A stretch of 64,000 nt of DNA from Streptomyces sp. R41 (GCF_041053055.1 NZ_CP163443.1:5191001-5255000); one strand, 5' to 3'; positions 17,756-25,445 are shown, numbered from the stretch's first letter. The notes: a model not told the origin generated them from the letters alone. A program made the numbers and translations.

Positions 17756-17773
17756 TACCGCTCGGTATGTCAC
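17756..17773. promoter_or_regulatory. Palindromic operator (TetR type) upstream of acyl-CoA synthetase gene
   Basis: ACATACCG-CT-CGGTATGT, perfect symmetry, 63-80 bp upstream of GTG 17693. Length and form fit a TetR-family site. The regulator is not next door; a TetR gene exists at 47381 but has its own neighbours. Confidence 0.6.
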
Positions 17774-17962
17774 TAGGGACCGAGATGATCGATCAGGTCA
17801 GGACGCGCATTCCACTCCGGCCGACCTGAGAGCCGAGCCGGAGTTCGGCGCGAGCCGGGCGTGAGCTTGGCCTGTGTGGGGCGTGCGTGGCGGAAGGGGG
17901 GCGCAGGGCAGGTGTGCTTGGGGTGGGAAGCAGGGCGTGAGCCGGGCGAGAGGCGGTGCGAC

Positions 17963-18517
17963 CTACCTCACAGGGCTCAGCTCAGGATCCTCACGCAGCT
18001 TGCTCAGCGCACGCGACACCGCCGACTTGACCGTCCCGATGGAGACCCCGAGCACCTCCGCCGTCTGAGCCTCGCTCAGGTCCTCGTAATACCGCAGGAC
18101 GACCATCGCCCGCTGCCGCGCCGGCAACTTCGTGATCGCTCGCCACATCGCGTCGTGCAGCGCCTGCTGCTCGGCGGGGTCCGAGGCGGGCAGCCCCTCC
18201 GGCTCCGGCAGCTCGTCGCACGCGAACTCGTCGACCTTGCGCTTGCGCCACTGCGACGTACGCGTGTTCAGCAGCGCCCGGCGTACGTAGCCGTCCAGCG
18301 CCCGGTGGTCCTCGATCCGGTCCCATGCGACATACGTCTTCGTCAGCGCGGTCTGCAGCAGGTCCTCGGCGTCGCTCGGGTTCGCGGTGAGCGACCGGGC
18401 GGTACGCAGCAGCACCGGTTGGCGGGCCTTCACATACGACGCGAACGATGAGTACGGCGCGTACGGAAGGGTCCGCGTCGCGACGTTCGAAGCGCTGGTG
18501 CAGACGGGTGTGGTCAT
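17963..18517 (-). CDS. SigE-family ECF-type RNA polymerase sigma factor
   Basis: 184 residues. Region 2 (FASYVKARQPVLLRTARSLT, then DAEDLLQTALTKTYVAWDRI) and region 4 (LPARQRAMVVLRYYEDLSEAQTAEVLGVSIGTVKSAVSRAL) are clear. A stretch of about 25 residues precedes region 2. No anti-sigma gene is adjacent. There is no useful ribosome-binding site before ATG 18517, but TAGCGT, a -10-like hexamer, ends 6 nt upstream, suggesting a leaderless transcript. Confidence 0.93.
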   Translation of the reverse strand: MTTPVCTSASNVATRTLPYAPYSSFASYVKARQPVLLRTARSLTANPSDAEDLLQTALTKTYVAWDRIEDHRALDGYVRRALLNTRTSQWRKRKVDEFACDELPEPEGLPASDPAEQQALHDAMWRAITKLPARQRAMVVLRYYEDLSEAQTAEVLGVSIGTVKSAVSRALSKLREDPELSPVR

Positions 18518-18577
18518 GGCTCCACGCTAGGTTCGCCCCCTACTCTCGCGGATCGGCCGCAGGTCCCGAAGCGATGT

Positions 18578-18621
18578 CCCCCTCAGGTTGTAGGAGGGGG
18601 GTTGCCCCCACCTCCTGAGGG
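18578..18621 (-). terminator. Bulged hairpin, likely operon terminator
   Basis: Outer arms CCCTCAGG (18580-18587) and CCTGAGGG (18614-18621), inner GGGGG/CCCCC around GTTG, with a small bulge. Downstream of the five-gene operon in its direction of transcription. Confidence 0.5.
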
Positions 18622-18684
18622 TGGACGAGCAGCGCCTGCACCCTGAGGGTTCATCCCTGAGGGACGACTACCGGGGTAGTACGC

Positions 18685-18863
18685 GGGGACAGTAGACGGG
18701 ACCTGGGGACAGTGGACGAGACCTCGGGGGCGGCACACACGGGACCTCGGGGAGGTACACGGGACCTCCTCGGAGAGGTACAGGAGGTACAGGGGGCCTT
18801 GGGGCAAGTGGGCGGGACCCCGAGGGCGGTACACCGGACCTCGGGGCACTGAGCTGTACCCCG
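18685..18863. repeat. Degenerate 20-23 bp tandem repeats, about eight units
   Basis: Units begin GGGG and end GGGACCTC or variants (for example GGGGAGGTACACGGGACCTC). They begin about 18 bp beyond the stop of the Ltp2-like gene, on its 3' side. Confidence 0.85.
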
Positions 18864-18880
18864 GACCCACTCGGACACCC

Positions 18881-20047
18881 TCACCCGTCCGTCCCGAGAA
18901 TCAACCCCGAGGTAGGAACCCCGGTGCCCGCGGTGACGAGGACGCGGCCGGCCCCCTGTATCTGGTTCACGGACGTGCCCCGCAGCTGCCGTACCGCCTC
19001 CGCGATCCCGTTCATCCCGTGCAGATACGCCTCCCCCAGTTGCCCTCCGTGCGTGTTGAGCGGCAGCCGCTCCTCGGCGACGAAGTCCGCGGCCTCCCCG
19101 GGCTTGCAGAACCCGAACTCCTCCAGCTGCATCAGCACGAACGGCGTGAAGTGGTCGTACAGGATCCCCACGTCGATCTCCGCCGGGGTCAGCCCGGCCG
19201 TCCGCCACAGCTGCCGGGCCACCACGCCCATCTCCGGAAGCCCCGTCAGATCGTCCCGGTAGAAGCTGGTCATCTGCTCCTGCGCCCGGCCCGCGCCCTG
19301 GGCGGCGGCCGTGATCACCGCGGGGGGACGCGGCAGATCGCGGGCCCGCTCCACCGAGGTGACCACCAGTGCCTGGCCGCCGTCGGTCTCCTGGCAGCAA
19401 TCCAGCAACCGCAGCGGCTCGACGATCCACCGCGAGGCCGCGTGCTCGGCGAGGGTGATCGGTCTGCCGTGGAAGTACGCCGCAGGGTTCGTCGCCGCGT
19501 ACTTCCGGTCGACCACGGCGACATGGCCGAACGCCTCGGGCGTCAGTCCGTAGGTGTGCAGATACCGCTGGGCCGCCATCGCCACCCAGGACGCGGGCGT
19601 GAGCAGCCCGAACGGCAGGGACCAGCCCAGCGCCGCCCCTTCCGCCGACGGCTCCCGCTGCTGCACGCCCGAACCGAATCTCCTGCCCGACCTCTCGTTG
19701 AACGCCCGATAGCAGACCACCACCTCGGCCACCCCGGTCGCCACCGCGAGTGCCGCCTGCTGGACGGTCGCGCACGCAGCCCCGCCCCCGTAGTGGATCC
19801 GCGAGAAGAAGGACAGCTCCCCCATGCCGGCGGCCTGGGCGACCGTGATCTCCGGGCTGGTGTCCATCGTGAACGTGACCATCCCGTCCACGTCCCCCGG
19901 CGTCAGCCCGGCGTCGTCGAGCGCGGCCCGCACCGCCTCCACCGCCAGCCGCAGCTCACTGCGCCCCGAGGCCTTGGAGAACTCGGTGGCCCCGATCCCG
20001 ACGACCGCCGCCCTTCCGCCGAGGCGGTCCCTCGTCCGTACGCTCAT
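18881..20047 (-). CDS. Lipid-transfer protein/thiolase-like aldolase (Ltp2-like)
   Basis: 388 residues of the SCP-x thiolase-like fold used by steroid side-chain aldolases. The two tyrosines linked to retro-aldol activity in actinobacterial Ltp2 have good counterparts here, Tyr297 (GILYDHFTP) and Tyr341 (LGEAYLHGM). In the mycobacterial pathway Ltp2 pairs with the DUF35 domain of ChsH2 to release propionyl-CoA from a 17-hydroxy steroid CoA ester. All five igr-like partners except the P450 are present in this operon. The start overlaps the MaoC gene by 4 bp (ATGA). Substrate is inferred from gene order, not shown. Confidence 0.85.
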   Translation of the reverse strand: MSVRTRDRLGGRAAVVGIGATEFSKASGRSELRLAVEAVRAALDDAGLTPGDVDGMVTFTMDTSPEITVAQAAGMGELSFFSRIHYGGGAACATVQQAALAVATGVAEVVVCYRAFNERSGRRFGSGVQQREPSAEGAALGWSLPFGLLTPASWVAMAAQRYLHTYGLTPEAFGHVAVVDRKYAATNPAAYFHGRPITLAEHAASRWIVEPLRLLDCCQETDGGQALVVTSVERARDLPRPPAVITAAAQGAGRAQEQMTSFYRDDLTGLPEMGVVARQLWRTAGLTPAEIDVGILYDHFTPFVLMQLEEFGFCKPGEAADFVAEERLPLNTHGGQLGEAYLHGMNGIAEAVRQLRGTSVNQIQGAGRVLVTAGTGVPTSGLILGTDG

Positions 20048-20439
20048 CGGGCACCTCCGGGCGGCAGGGTGACCGTCACCGTCCCGGTCACATGTCTGCC
20101 GATGCCGTTCGCCCCGACCACCCGCACCGTCGCCGTGTCGCCCGCGATCTCCTCGACCGAGCCGGTCAACACCATCGTGTCGCCAGGGTAGTTGGGCGCG
20201 CCGAGCCGTATGGCCACCTTGCGCAGCACCGCGCCGGGTCCGAGGCAGTCCGTGATGTACCTCCCGACCAGGCCGTTGGTGGTCAGGATGTTCATGAAGA
20301 TGTCGGGTGAACCCTTCTGCCGCGCCAGCTCCGCGTCGTGGTGCACGTCCTGATAGTCCCGTGACGCGATCGCCCCGGCCACGATCAGCGTGCGCGTGAC
20401 CTCGATCTCCAGCGGCGGCAGTGCGTCGCCGACTCTCAT
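20044..20439 (-). CDS. MaoC-like hydratase subunit (ChsH1-like)
   Basis: 131 residues, a single hot-dog domain. The hydratase-2 type motif appears as SRDYQDVHHDAELARQKGSP, with Asp and His positioned like the catalytic pair. The Mycobacterium counterpart (Rv3541c, ChsH1) works only in complex with the MaoC half of ChsH2, here the 21559-22473 gene, hydrating the enoyl-CoA of the steroid side chain. It overlaps both neighbours by ATGA, so expression is tightly coupled. An upstream open frame exists but lies inside the acyl-CoA dehydrogenase gene. Confidence 0.87.
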   Translation of the reverse strand: MRVGDALPPLEIEVTRTLIVAGAIASRDYQDVHHDAELARQKGSPDIFMNILTTNGLVGRYITDCLGPGAVLRKVAIRLGAPNYPGDTMVLTGSVEEIAGDTATVRVVGANGIGRHVTGTVTVTLPPGGAR

Positions 20440-21557
20440 GTCTCCACCTCCCCGCTCACGATCAACTCCCCTAATTCCTGCAGCACTTCGCTCCCGCACC
20501 CCAGATACGCGTCCAGCTGCCGCCCCCACAGAAAGTGCCGGTGCACGGGGTGCTCCAGGTCGGCCCCCGTCCCGCCGTGCAGATGCTGGCCCGTGTGCAC
20601 GACCCGCTGTCCCCCTTCAGACGCCCACCAGGCGGCGGTCAGGGCGTGCGTCGCGTACGCCAGCCCCTCGTCGCGACGCCACGCCGCCTCGTATGTCGTC
20701 ACCCGTATCGCCTCGGTGTCCATGTACGCGTCGGCTGCCCGGAGTTGAACCCCCTGCTTGGCGGCGAGCGGACGCCCGAACTGCTCCCGTGCGTTGGTGT
20801 GCTCCACGGCCCGCGCCAGCGACCCCGCGCACACCCCGGCCTGCAGCCCCGCGAAGGCGGTACGCGCGAGAGCGAGCACGTCGTCGTACGCATCCACGGA
20901 GGCCTCCTCCCTCCCGGCTGACGTGCCCGCGAAAGCCTCCCCCCGCCCAGCCGACGCGCCCGCAGAAGCCTCTTCCTGCCCAGCCCCCGCACCCAGCCGC
21001 TCGCCCGGCGTCCCGTCGAGCGTCAGCCGTCCCGCCGACCAGGGCGCCGTCAGCTCCACCGGATCGCACCCCGCCTCGGCTGTCCGCAGAAGCCAGAGCC
21101 GGCGTCGGTCGTCCGCGACGAGCACATGGGTGGCGTCGCGCAGCCAGGGCACCACGGGGACCACACCGCTCAGCCGCCCCGCCGCTTCCTCCCGCACGGC
21201 CCCCGGCTCGGAGATGGCCCCGCTCACCACCACCGTGCCGTCCCCGATCCCCGGCAACAGCCGCTCCCGCTGTTCTCGTGAACCGTGCGCCGCCACCGCC
21301 AGCAGCCCGTACACACAGCTCGCCGCGAACGGCACCTGGGCCGTGGTGCGCCCCTGCTCCTCCAGGACGAGCACCAGGCCGAGGAGTCCTATGTCCGCCA
21401 CGGCCGCCACGAGCCCGGCCGCGCAGAGCTCCTTCCACAGCTCGGCGTCGCTGCCGGTCCCGGCCGCCGCGAGCCGCTCGTGCGTGGAGAGGTCGCCGAA
21501 GATCCGCGCGGCCAGATCACGGGCGGCCGCCTGCTCCTCGGTCGGCGTGAAGTCCAT
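20436..21557 (-). CDS. Acyl-CoA dehydrogenase subunit (FadE29/ChsE2-like), divergent FAD region
   Basis: 373 residues. N-terminal MDFTPTEEQAAARDLAARIF and the C-terminal helices (LARTAFAGLQAGVCAGSLAR, then REQFGRPLAAKQGVQLRAAD) are acyl-CoA dehydrogenase. The middle domain is short and lacks the usual SEPxAGSDL flavin motif, reading ISEPGAVREEAAGRL. Such loss fits one half of a heteromeric dehydrogenase, as in ChsE1-ChsE2, where flavin sites are shared. GGGGGGAG precedes ATG 21557, which lies 1 bp after the stop of the ChsH2-like gene. A low-complexity insert with AGREEAS-type repeats (about 190-225) is unusual. Confidence 0.85.
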   Translation of the reverse strand: MDFTPTEEQAAARDLAARIFGDLSTHERLAAAGTGSDAELWKELCAAGLVAAVADIGLLGLVLVLEEQGRTTAQVPFAASCVYGLLAVAAHGSREQRERLLPGIGDGTVVVSGAISEPGAVREEAAGRLSGVVPVVPWLRDATHVLVADDRRRLWLLRTAEAGCDPVELTAPWSAGRLTLDGTPGERLGAGAGQEEASAGASAGRGEAFAGTSAGREEASVDAYDDVLALARTAFAGLQAGVCAGSLARAVEHTNAREQFGRPLAAKQGVQLRAADAYMDTEAIRVTTYEAAWRRDEGLAYATHALTAAWWASEGGQRVVHTGQHLHGGTGADLEHPVHRHFLWGRQLDAYLGCGSEVLQELGELIVSGEVET

Positions 21558-21558
21558 G

Positions 21559-22473
21559 TCAGCTCCCCCCGCCATCGATCTCACCGGCCCGGAAGACCGG
21601 AAGCACCAACTCCTCGTCGTAACGCTCGAATTGGAGTCGTACGGGCATCCCGATCCGCACCTTGTCGTACGGCACCCCGACCACGTTGCTCACGATCCGC
21701 ACGCCCTCCGCCAGCTCGATCAGCCCGACCGCATAGGGAGGGTCGAAGGCCGGGAAGGGCGGGTGGTGCATGACGACGTACGAGTAGACCGCCCCCTCGC
21801 CGCTCGCCTCGACCGTGTCCCACTCCAGGCAGCCGCACGCGCCGCACCCCGGCAGCCAGGGAAACCGCAGGGTCCCGCACGCGCCGCAGCGCTGGATGAG
21901 CAGCTTGTGCCGCCCTACGCCCTCCCAGAACCCGGCGTTGTCCCGGTTGATGACCGGCCTGGGTCGCCTGGCCTTCGGCTTCCCGCGTGCCGGCGCGTAC
22001 TTGAGGATCCGGAACCGGTGCGTCCCGGCGAGTTCCCCTCCCGAGCGCACATTCATCCGCGTCGTGACGAAGTGCCCCGTCCCCAGCTTGGTCGTCTTGC
22101 GCTCGGAGACCGACTCGATCACAGCGTCGAAGGTGATCTCGTCGCCGGGGCGCAGGGGGCGTACGTACTCCTGCTCGCAGTCGGTGGCGACCACCGAGAT
22201 GTACCCGGCGTCGTCGAGCAGCCCCAGCAGCTCGTCGTACGCGTCGGAGCGGCCCGCGTGGCCGGAGAGACCGCCCATGGTCCACACCTGGAGCATGGTG
22301 GGCGGCGCTATGGCATCGGGCCCCGCGTACGCCGGATTCGTGTCGGCCATCGCCTCGCACCAGTGCCGGATCATCGGCTCGTTGACCGGGTCCTTGCCCA
22401 CGCCCGCGACGGCGGCGGGCTGCCCCTCGTACGCCTTCAACCGCACTGCCAGTTCGTCCAATTCGTCGCTCAC
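21559..22473 (-). CDS. MaoC-DUF35 fusion (ChsH2-like hydratase/aldolase partner)
   Basis: 304 residues. The N-terminal half is a MaoC-type hot-dog domain (IRHWCEAMADTNPAY, then DCEQEYVRPLRPGDEITFDA). The C-terminal half is DUF35: a zinc ribbon with CGACGTLRFPWLPGCGACG (two CxxC pairs) and an OB fold (EGAVYSYVVMHHP then AYAVGLIEL-like). This exact architecture defines Rv3542c/ChsH2, whose MaoC half pairs with ChsH1 and DUF35 half with Ltp2. Start GTG 22473 overlaps the upstream dehydrogenase stop (GTGA); longer frames read into that gene. Confidence 0.88.
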   Translation of the reverse strand: MSDELDELAVRLKAYEGQPAAVAGVGKDPVNEPMIRHWCEAMADTNPAYAGPDAIAPPTMLQVWTMGGLSGHAGRSDAYDELLGLLDDAGYISVVATDCEQEYVRPLRPGDEITFDAVIESVSERKTTKLGTGHFVTTRMNVRSGGELAGTHRFRILKYAPARGKPKARRPRPVINRDNAGFWEGVGRHKLLIQRCGACGTLRFPWLPGCGACGCLEWDTVEASGEGAVYSYVVMHHPPFPAFDPPYAVGLIELAEGVRIVSNVVGVPYDKVRIGMPVRLQFERYDEELVLPVFRAGEIDGGGS

Positions 22474-23636
22474 CGCCGCCCCCTTTTCATCCCGAGCCGC
22501 ATCGTCGCCACGATCTCCCGCTGCACCTCGCTCACCCCGCCCCCGAACGTGTTGATCTGCGCCGCCCTGTTCATCCGCTCCAGCTCGCCGTCCCCGAACA
22601 CCCCCGGCGAACCGGAGCGGACCAGTGCGTCCGCTCCCACAATTTCCTGACACATTCGGTACACCGCGACCGCGGATTCGGTTCCCACGACTTTCACGCC
22701 GCTCGCGTCGCCGGGTGCCGGCCGACCGGCCCCCACATCCCCCACCAAACGCCAGTTGAGCAGGCGTGATGCCGCCAGCCGGGCATGCGCTTCGGCCAGC
22801 CGGAACCGCACCCACGGCTCGTCAATCCGGCGCCGACCCGTCACTGGATCAGGTGTACGCACCGCCTCCAGCGCGGCCGCGTAGAAGTCCTCGGCCTGCA
22901 TCCCGATCGCAGCGAGCGCGACCCGTTCATGGTTGAGCTGGTTGGTGATGAGACCCCAGCCGCCGTTCTCCTCGCCGACGAGGTTCGCGGCCGGGACGCG
23001 GATCCCGTCGTAGTACGTGGCCGTGGTCGTCAGCCCGCCCACCGTCTCGATCGGCGTCCATGAGAAGCCCGGTGCGTCCGTGGGCACGAGGAGGATCGAG
23101 ATGCCCTGGTGCTTGGGCGCGTCCGGGTCGGTGCGGCAGGCGAGCCAGATCCAGTCGGCGTTCTGGGCGTTGGAGGTGAAGACCTTCTGCCCGTCGATGA
23201 GCCAATCGCCGCCACCCTCCCGCACGGCGCGCGTCCGCAGGGAGGCGAGGTCCGTCCCCGCGGAGGGCTCCGAGTACCCGATGGCGAAGACGAGGTCCCC
23301 GCTCAGGATGCGCGGCAGGAAGAAGTCCTTCTGCTCCTGGCTCCCGTACTTCATGAGCGTCGGCCCGACGGTGTTCAGCGTGACCATGGACACCGGTGCG
23401 CCGGCCCGGTACGCCTCGTCGAAGAACACGAACTGCTCGTCCGCGCCGCGCCCTTGGCCCCCGTACGCGACCGGCCAGCCGAGCCCGAGCAGCCCGTCGG
23501 CGCCGATGCGGTGCAGCAGGGCGCGCTGAGTTCCGTGGTCGCCGGTTGGCGGCGGGCCGTCGGGCATCAGGTCCCGGAAGTACCTGCGGAGCTCGGCGCG
23601 CAGCCGCTGCTGGCGCTCGGTGGGGGCGAGGTGCAC
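22470..23636 (-). CDS. Acyl-CoA dehydrogenase (FadE28/ChsE1-like), first gene of igr-like operon
   Basis: 388 residues from GTG 23636 (GGGAGGG upstream). Flavin motifs are intact: FAIGYSEPSAGTDLASLRT and WLIDGQKVFTSNAQNADWIW. The C-terminus GADALVRSG, then INTFGGGVSEVQREIVA is typical of steroid-side-chain FadE proteins. It probably forms a heteromer with the flavin-poor paralogue at 20436. A TCTGAC-TGTCC-GTCAGA inverted repeat about 38-54 bp upstream is the likely control site of the whole operon. Confidence 0.88.
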   Translation of the reverse strand: MHLAPTERQQRLRAELRRYFRDLMPDGPPPTGDHGTQRALLHRIGADGLLGLGWPVAYGGQGRGADEQFVFFDEAYRAGAPVSMVTLNTVGPTLMKYGSQEQKDFFLPRILSGDLVFAIGYSEPSAGTDLASLRTRAVREGGGDWLIDGQKVFTSNAQNADWIWLACRTDPDAPKHQGISILLVPTDAPGFSWTPIETVGGLTTTATYYDGIRVPAANLVGEENGGWGLITNQLNHERVALAAIGMQAEDFYAAALEAVRTPDPVTGRRRIDEPWVRFRLAEAHARLAASRLLNWRLVGDVGAGRPAPGDASGVKVVGTESAVAVYRMCQEIVGADALVRSGSPGVFGDGELERMNRAAQINTFGGGVSEVQREIVATMRLGMKRGRR

Positions 23637-23673
23637 GGCGGCGGCCCTCCCGGACCTCGTACGAACAAGGGTT

Positions 23674-23690
23674 TCTGACTGTCCGTCAGA
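23674..23690. promoter_or_regulatory. Inverted-repeat operator of igr-like operon
   Basis: TCTGAC-TGTCC-GTCAGA, perfect 6-bp arms, 38-54 bp upstream of GTG 23636. The form fits a TetR-family dimer site. It differs in sequence from the KstR and KstR2 motifs known in mycobacteria, so a different regulator is expected. Confidence 0.6.
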
Positions 23691-23765
23691 TACCTTCGAC
23701 TGTCAAGGTCGTCGGAGCCACCCCGCGCCACCTGCCCGCAAGCACGTGAGCCCGTCTCGCGAACA

Positions 23766-23803
23766 CGTCTGCGCGGCGGCACCGAAGTACCGCCGCGCAG
23801 ACG
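23766..23803 (-). terminator. Hairpin between small secreted protein gene and igr-like operon
   Basis: Perfect 14-bp arms CGTCTGCGCGGCGG (23766-23779; 23790-23803) with a 10-nt loop. Probably a second terminator for the 23874 gene, insulating the operon. Confidence 0.65.
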
Positions 23804-23844
23804 CGTTACCACCCCACAGAGCACAACCCCGCACGGGAGTTTCC

Positions 23845-23868
23845 GGGCCGATGTGAGCGCATCGGCCC
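23845..23868 (-). terminator. Terminator of small secreted protein gene
   Basis: GGGCCGATG/CATCGGCCC arms around a 6-nt loop, 5 bp after the stop at 23874. Confidence 0.75.
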
Positions 23869-23873
23869 CCGGC

Positions 23874-24179
23874 TCACCAGAGGTTGGTGAAGTTGACGAC
23901 GGTGTTCGACTGGTCGATGGCCGTGAAGGCGGAGCCGTTCACCTGAGCCGTGTTGCTCTGGTTCGAGGCACCGGAGCCGACCGCCTGCTGCTGAGTGGTG
24001 GAGGAGTTGCCGTAGTTGTCGTGTCCGACCCCGCTGCCGCGGCTGGTCGCCACGCCCGCGTTCGATCCGTCGTCCGCGAAGGCGCCGTTGTCCGCTGCCG
24101 CGACACCCGTGAAGAGGGTAGCCGCGAGGGGCAGGGCTGCGACGGCGGCGAGAACGCGGGCGGTACGGATGCTTGCCAT
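23874..24179 (-). CDS. Small secreted Ser/Asn/Gln-rich protein, possible cell-wall structural protein (NepA-like?)
   Basis: 101 residues. A signal peptide of about 29 residues ends GVAAA. The mature part is short, without Cys, and rich in N, S, T, Q and G: STTQQQAVGSGASNQSNTAQ then SAFTAIDQSNTVVNFTNLW. Repeated QSNT and alternating polar/hydrophobic residues suggest a beta-structured, possibly amyloid-like assembly. GGAGG lies 7 nt before ATG 24179. Its position near the sigma-factor and fadD-like genes recalls S. coelicolor SCO4002 (nepA), a small secreted protein made in aerial hyphae; that identity rests on memory of gene order and is not confirmed by alignment. Confidence 0.7.
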   Translation of the reverse strand: MASIRTARVLAAVAALPLAATLFTGVAAADNGAFADDGSNAGVATSRGSGVGHDNYGNSSTTQQQAVGSGASNQSNTAQVNGSAFTAIDQSNTVVNFTNLW

Positions 24180-24561
24180 GTGAATTCCTCCATAACCGGT
24201 TGTACGCACCGGCGGTGAACCGGGATGTACGTGAAATACGGCTTGTTCCAAGGCAGTTGGCCGACCGCCTCGGAGTTGTTCACGACGTCGCGAGTCCAGA
24301 GTTGCCCACCGAATCCCCGGCGAACCACCCCGGAAGCCGTGATTCGCCCTCAAGCGTGAGGACATGTCGATAAACCCCCTTCACGCCCACTTCGCCCCCA
24401 CAAACCCCCTGGTCAGTCCCCGGCGGGCGACTCAACCCAGGCGCCGCAAGGGCTGAAGCGTTCCGGCACATTTTCGGCCAATCTCACCCGCCGCCCACCC
24501 CGCACCCTCGCATGTCCGGTGGGCCCTTCCTTTTTTCGAACACTCGTACGAACATAGATGC
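24180..24561. other. Divergent intergenic region (small secreted protein / prim-pol)
   Basis: Contains the leader and promoter of the leftward 24179 gene, an imperfect CCTCA-AGCG-TGAGG repeat (24348-24361) and the SOS-type box (24536-24551). No reading frame with convincing codon bias. Confidence 0.6.
24536..24551. promoter_or_regulatory. LexA/SOS-type box upstream of prim-pol gene
   Basis: TCGAAC-ACTC-GTACGA matches the actinobacterial SOS palindrome TCGAAC-N4-GTTCGA with one mismatch. It ends 10 bp before the ATG at 24562, a position that would block transcription start. Confidence 0.7.
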
Positions 24562-25440
24562 ATGGCCACCATCGACCGGCAGGCCACGACCCTGGCCCTG
24601 GCCCACGCCCTGTCCGCAGCCGAGCGCGGACTGGCGGTGATCCCGCTGTCCCGAACGAAGCTCCCGGCTCTGCGCTCCCCCCACCGCGACGACCCCGATC
24701 CCTCCCCCTGCCACGGCGAATGCGGCCGCTTCGGACACGGTGTGTACGACGCCTCGACCGACCCCCGGCGCATCCGCGAACTCTTCACCGCCGCCCCCTG
24801 GGCCACCGGCTACGGCATCGCCTGCGGACTGCATCCGCACCACCTCATCGGCATCGACCTCGACACCAAATCCGGTACGGACTCCTCGGCGGCCCTCCGC
24901 GAACTCGCGCTCCGCCACCTCTTCACGATCCCGGCCACGGTCGTCGTCATGACCCCCAGCGGCGGCCGCCACCTCTGGCTGAGCGGACCGCCGGACGTGG
25001 TCGTGCCCAACTCGGCGGGCCGCCTGGCCCCCGGCATCGACATCCGCGGCGCCGGCGGCTACCTCGTCGGCCCCGGCTCACGCACCGAGCACGGCGTGTA
25101 CGCCACGGCTCCCGGCACCGCGCATCTGGCACCGGCACGCTGCCCTCGCGAACTGCTGCGCCTGCTCATGCCCCCGCCCCGTTCGCACCACCCCACGCCC
25201 CCCGCGACCGGCCAACAGGGCCAGGGGCTGGTCCAGTTCGTGCTCGCCGCCCACGAGGGTCAGCGCAACACCCGCCTCTTCTGGGCCGCCTGCCGCGCCT
25301 ACGAGAACGGCATCGGCCCTCAACTGACCGACCCCCTTGTCGAAGCCGCCGTCCAGACGGGCCTCACCGAACGCGAGGCACGCTCGACGATCGCCTCGGC
25401 GGCCCGGATGACGACCCCATCGCCCCGGCACCGCGCATGA
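24562..25440 (+). CDS. Bifunctional DNA primase/polymerase (AEP prim-pol) domain protein
   Basis: 292 residues. The archaeo-eukaryotic primase core is intact: HHLIGIDLDTKSG with DxD, the sxH motif in MTPSGGRHLWL, and IDIRGAGGYLVGPGS with the third acidic residue. An insert with PCHGECGRFGHG may bind zinc. The C-terminal segment (EGQRNTRLFWAACRAYENG) resembles the PriCT helical domain. No helicase domain is present. No good ribosome-binding site precedes ATG 24562; a SOS-type box ends 10 bp upstream, so damage induction and perhaps a leaderless transcript are likely. A degenerate paralogue is at 38183. Confidence 0.87.
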   Translation: MATIDRQATTLALAHALSAAERGLAVIPLSRTKLPALRSPHRDDPDPSPCHGECGRFGHGVYDASTDPRRIRELFTAAPWATGYGIACGLHPHHLIGIDLDTKSGTDSSAALRELALRHLFTIPATVVVMTPSGGRHLWLSGPPDVVVPNSAGRLAPGIDIRGAGGYLVGPGSRTEHGVYATAPGTAHLAPARCPRELLRLLMPPPRSHHPTPPATGQQGQGLVQFVLAAHEGQRNTRLFWAACRAYENGIGPQLTDPLVEAAVQTGLTEREARSTIASAARMTTPSPRHRA

Positions 25441-25445
25441 CCGAC

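Larger units (their letters stand above)
18518..18880. other. Repeat-rich intergenic region between the Ltp2-like gene and the sigma-factor gene
   Basis: From right to left: degenerate 20-23 bp repeats (18685-18863), a bulged hairpin (18578-18621) and the sigma-factor promoter with -10-like TAGCGT on the minus strand at 18524-18529. A leftward open frame of 95 codons exists here, but its protein is only the translated repeat (RGP-type units), so I do not call it. Confidence 0.7.

Noticed and set aside
18583..18870. Possible Pro/Arg-rich small protein on the minus strand
   Set aside because: It only translates the degenerate tandem repeats and has no ribosome-binding site.
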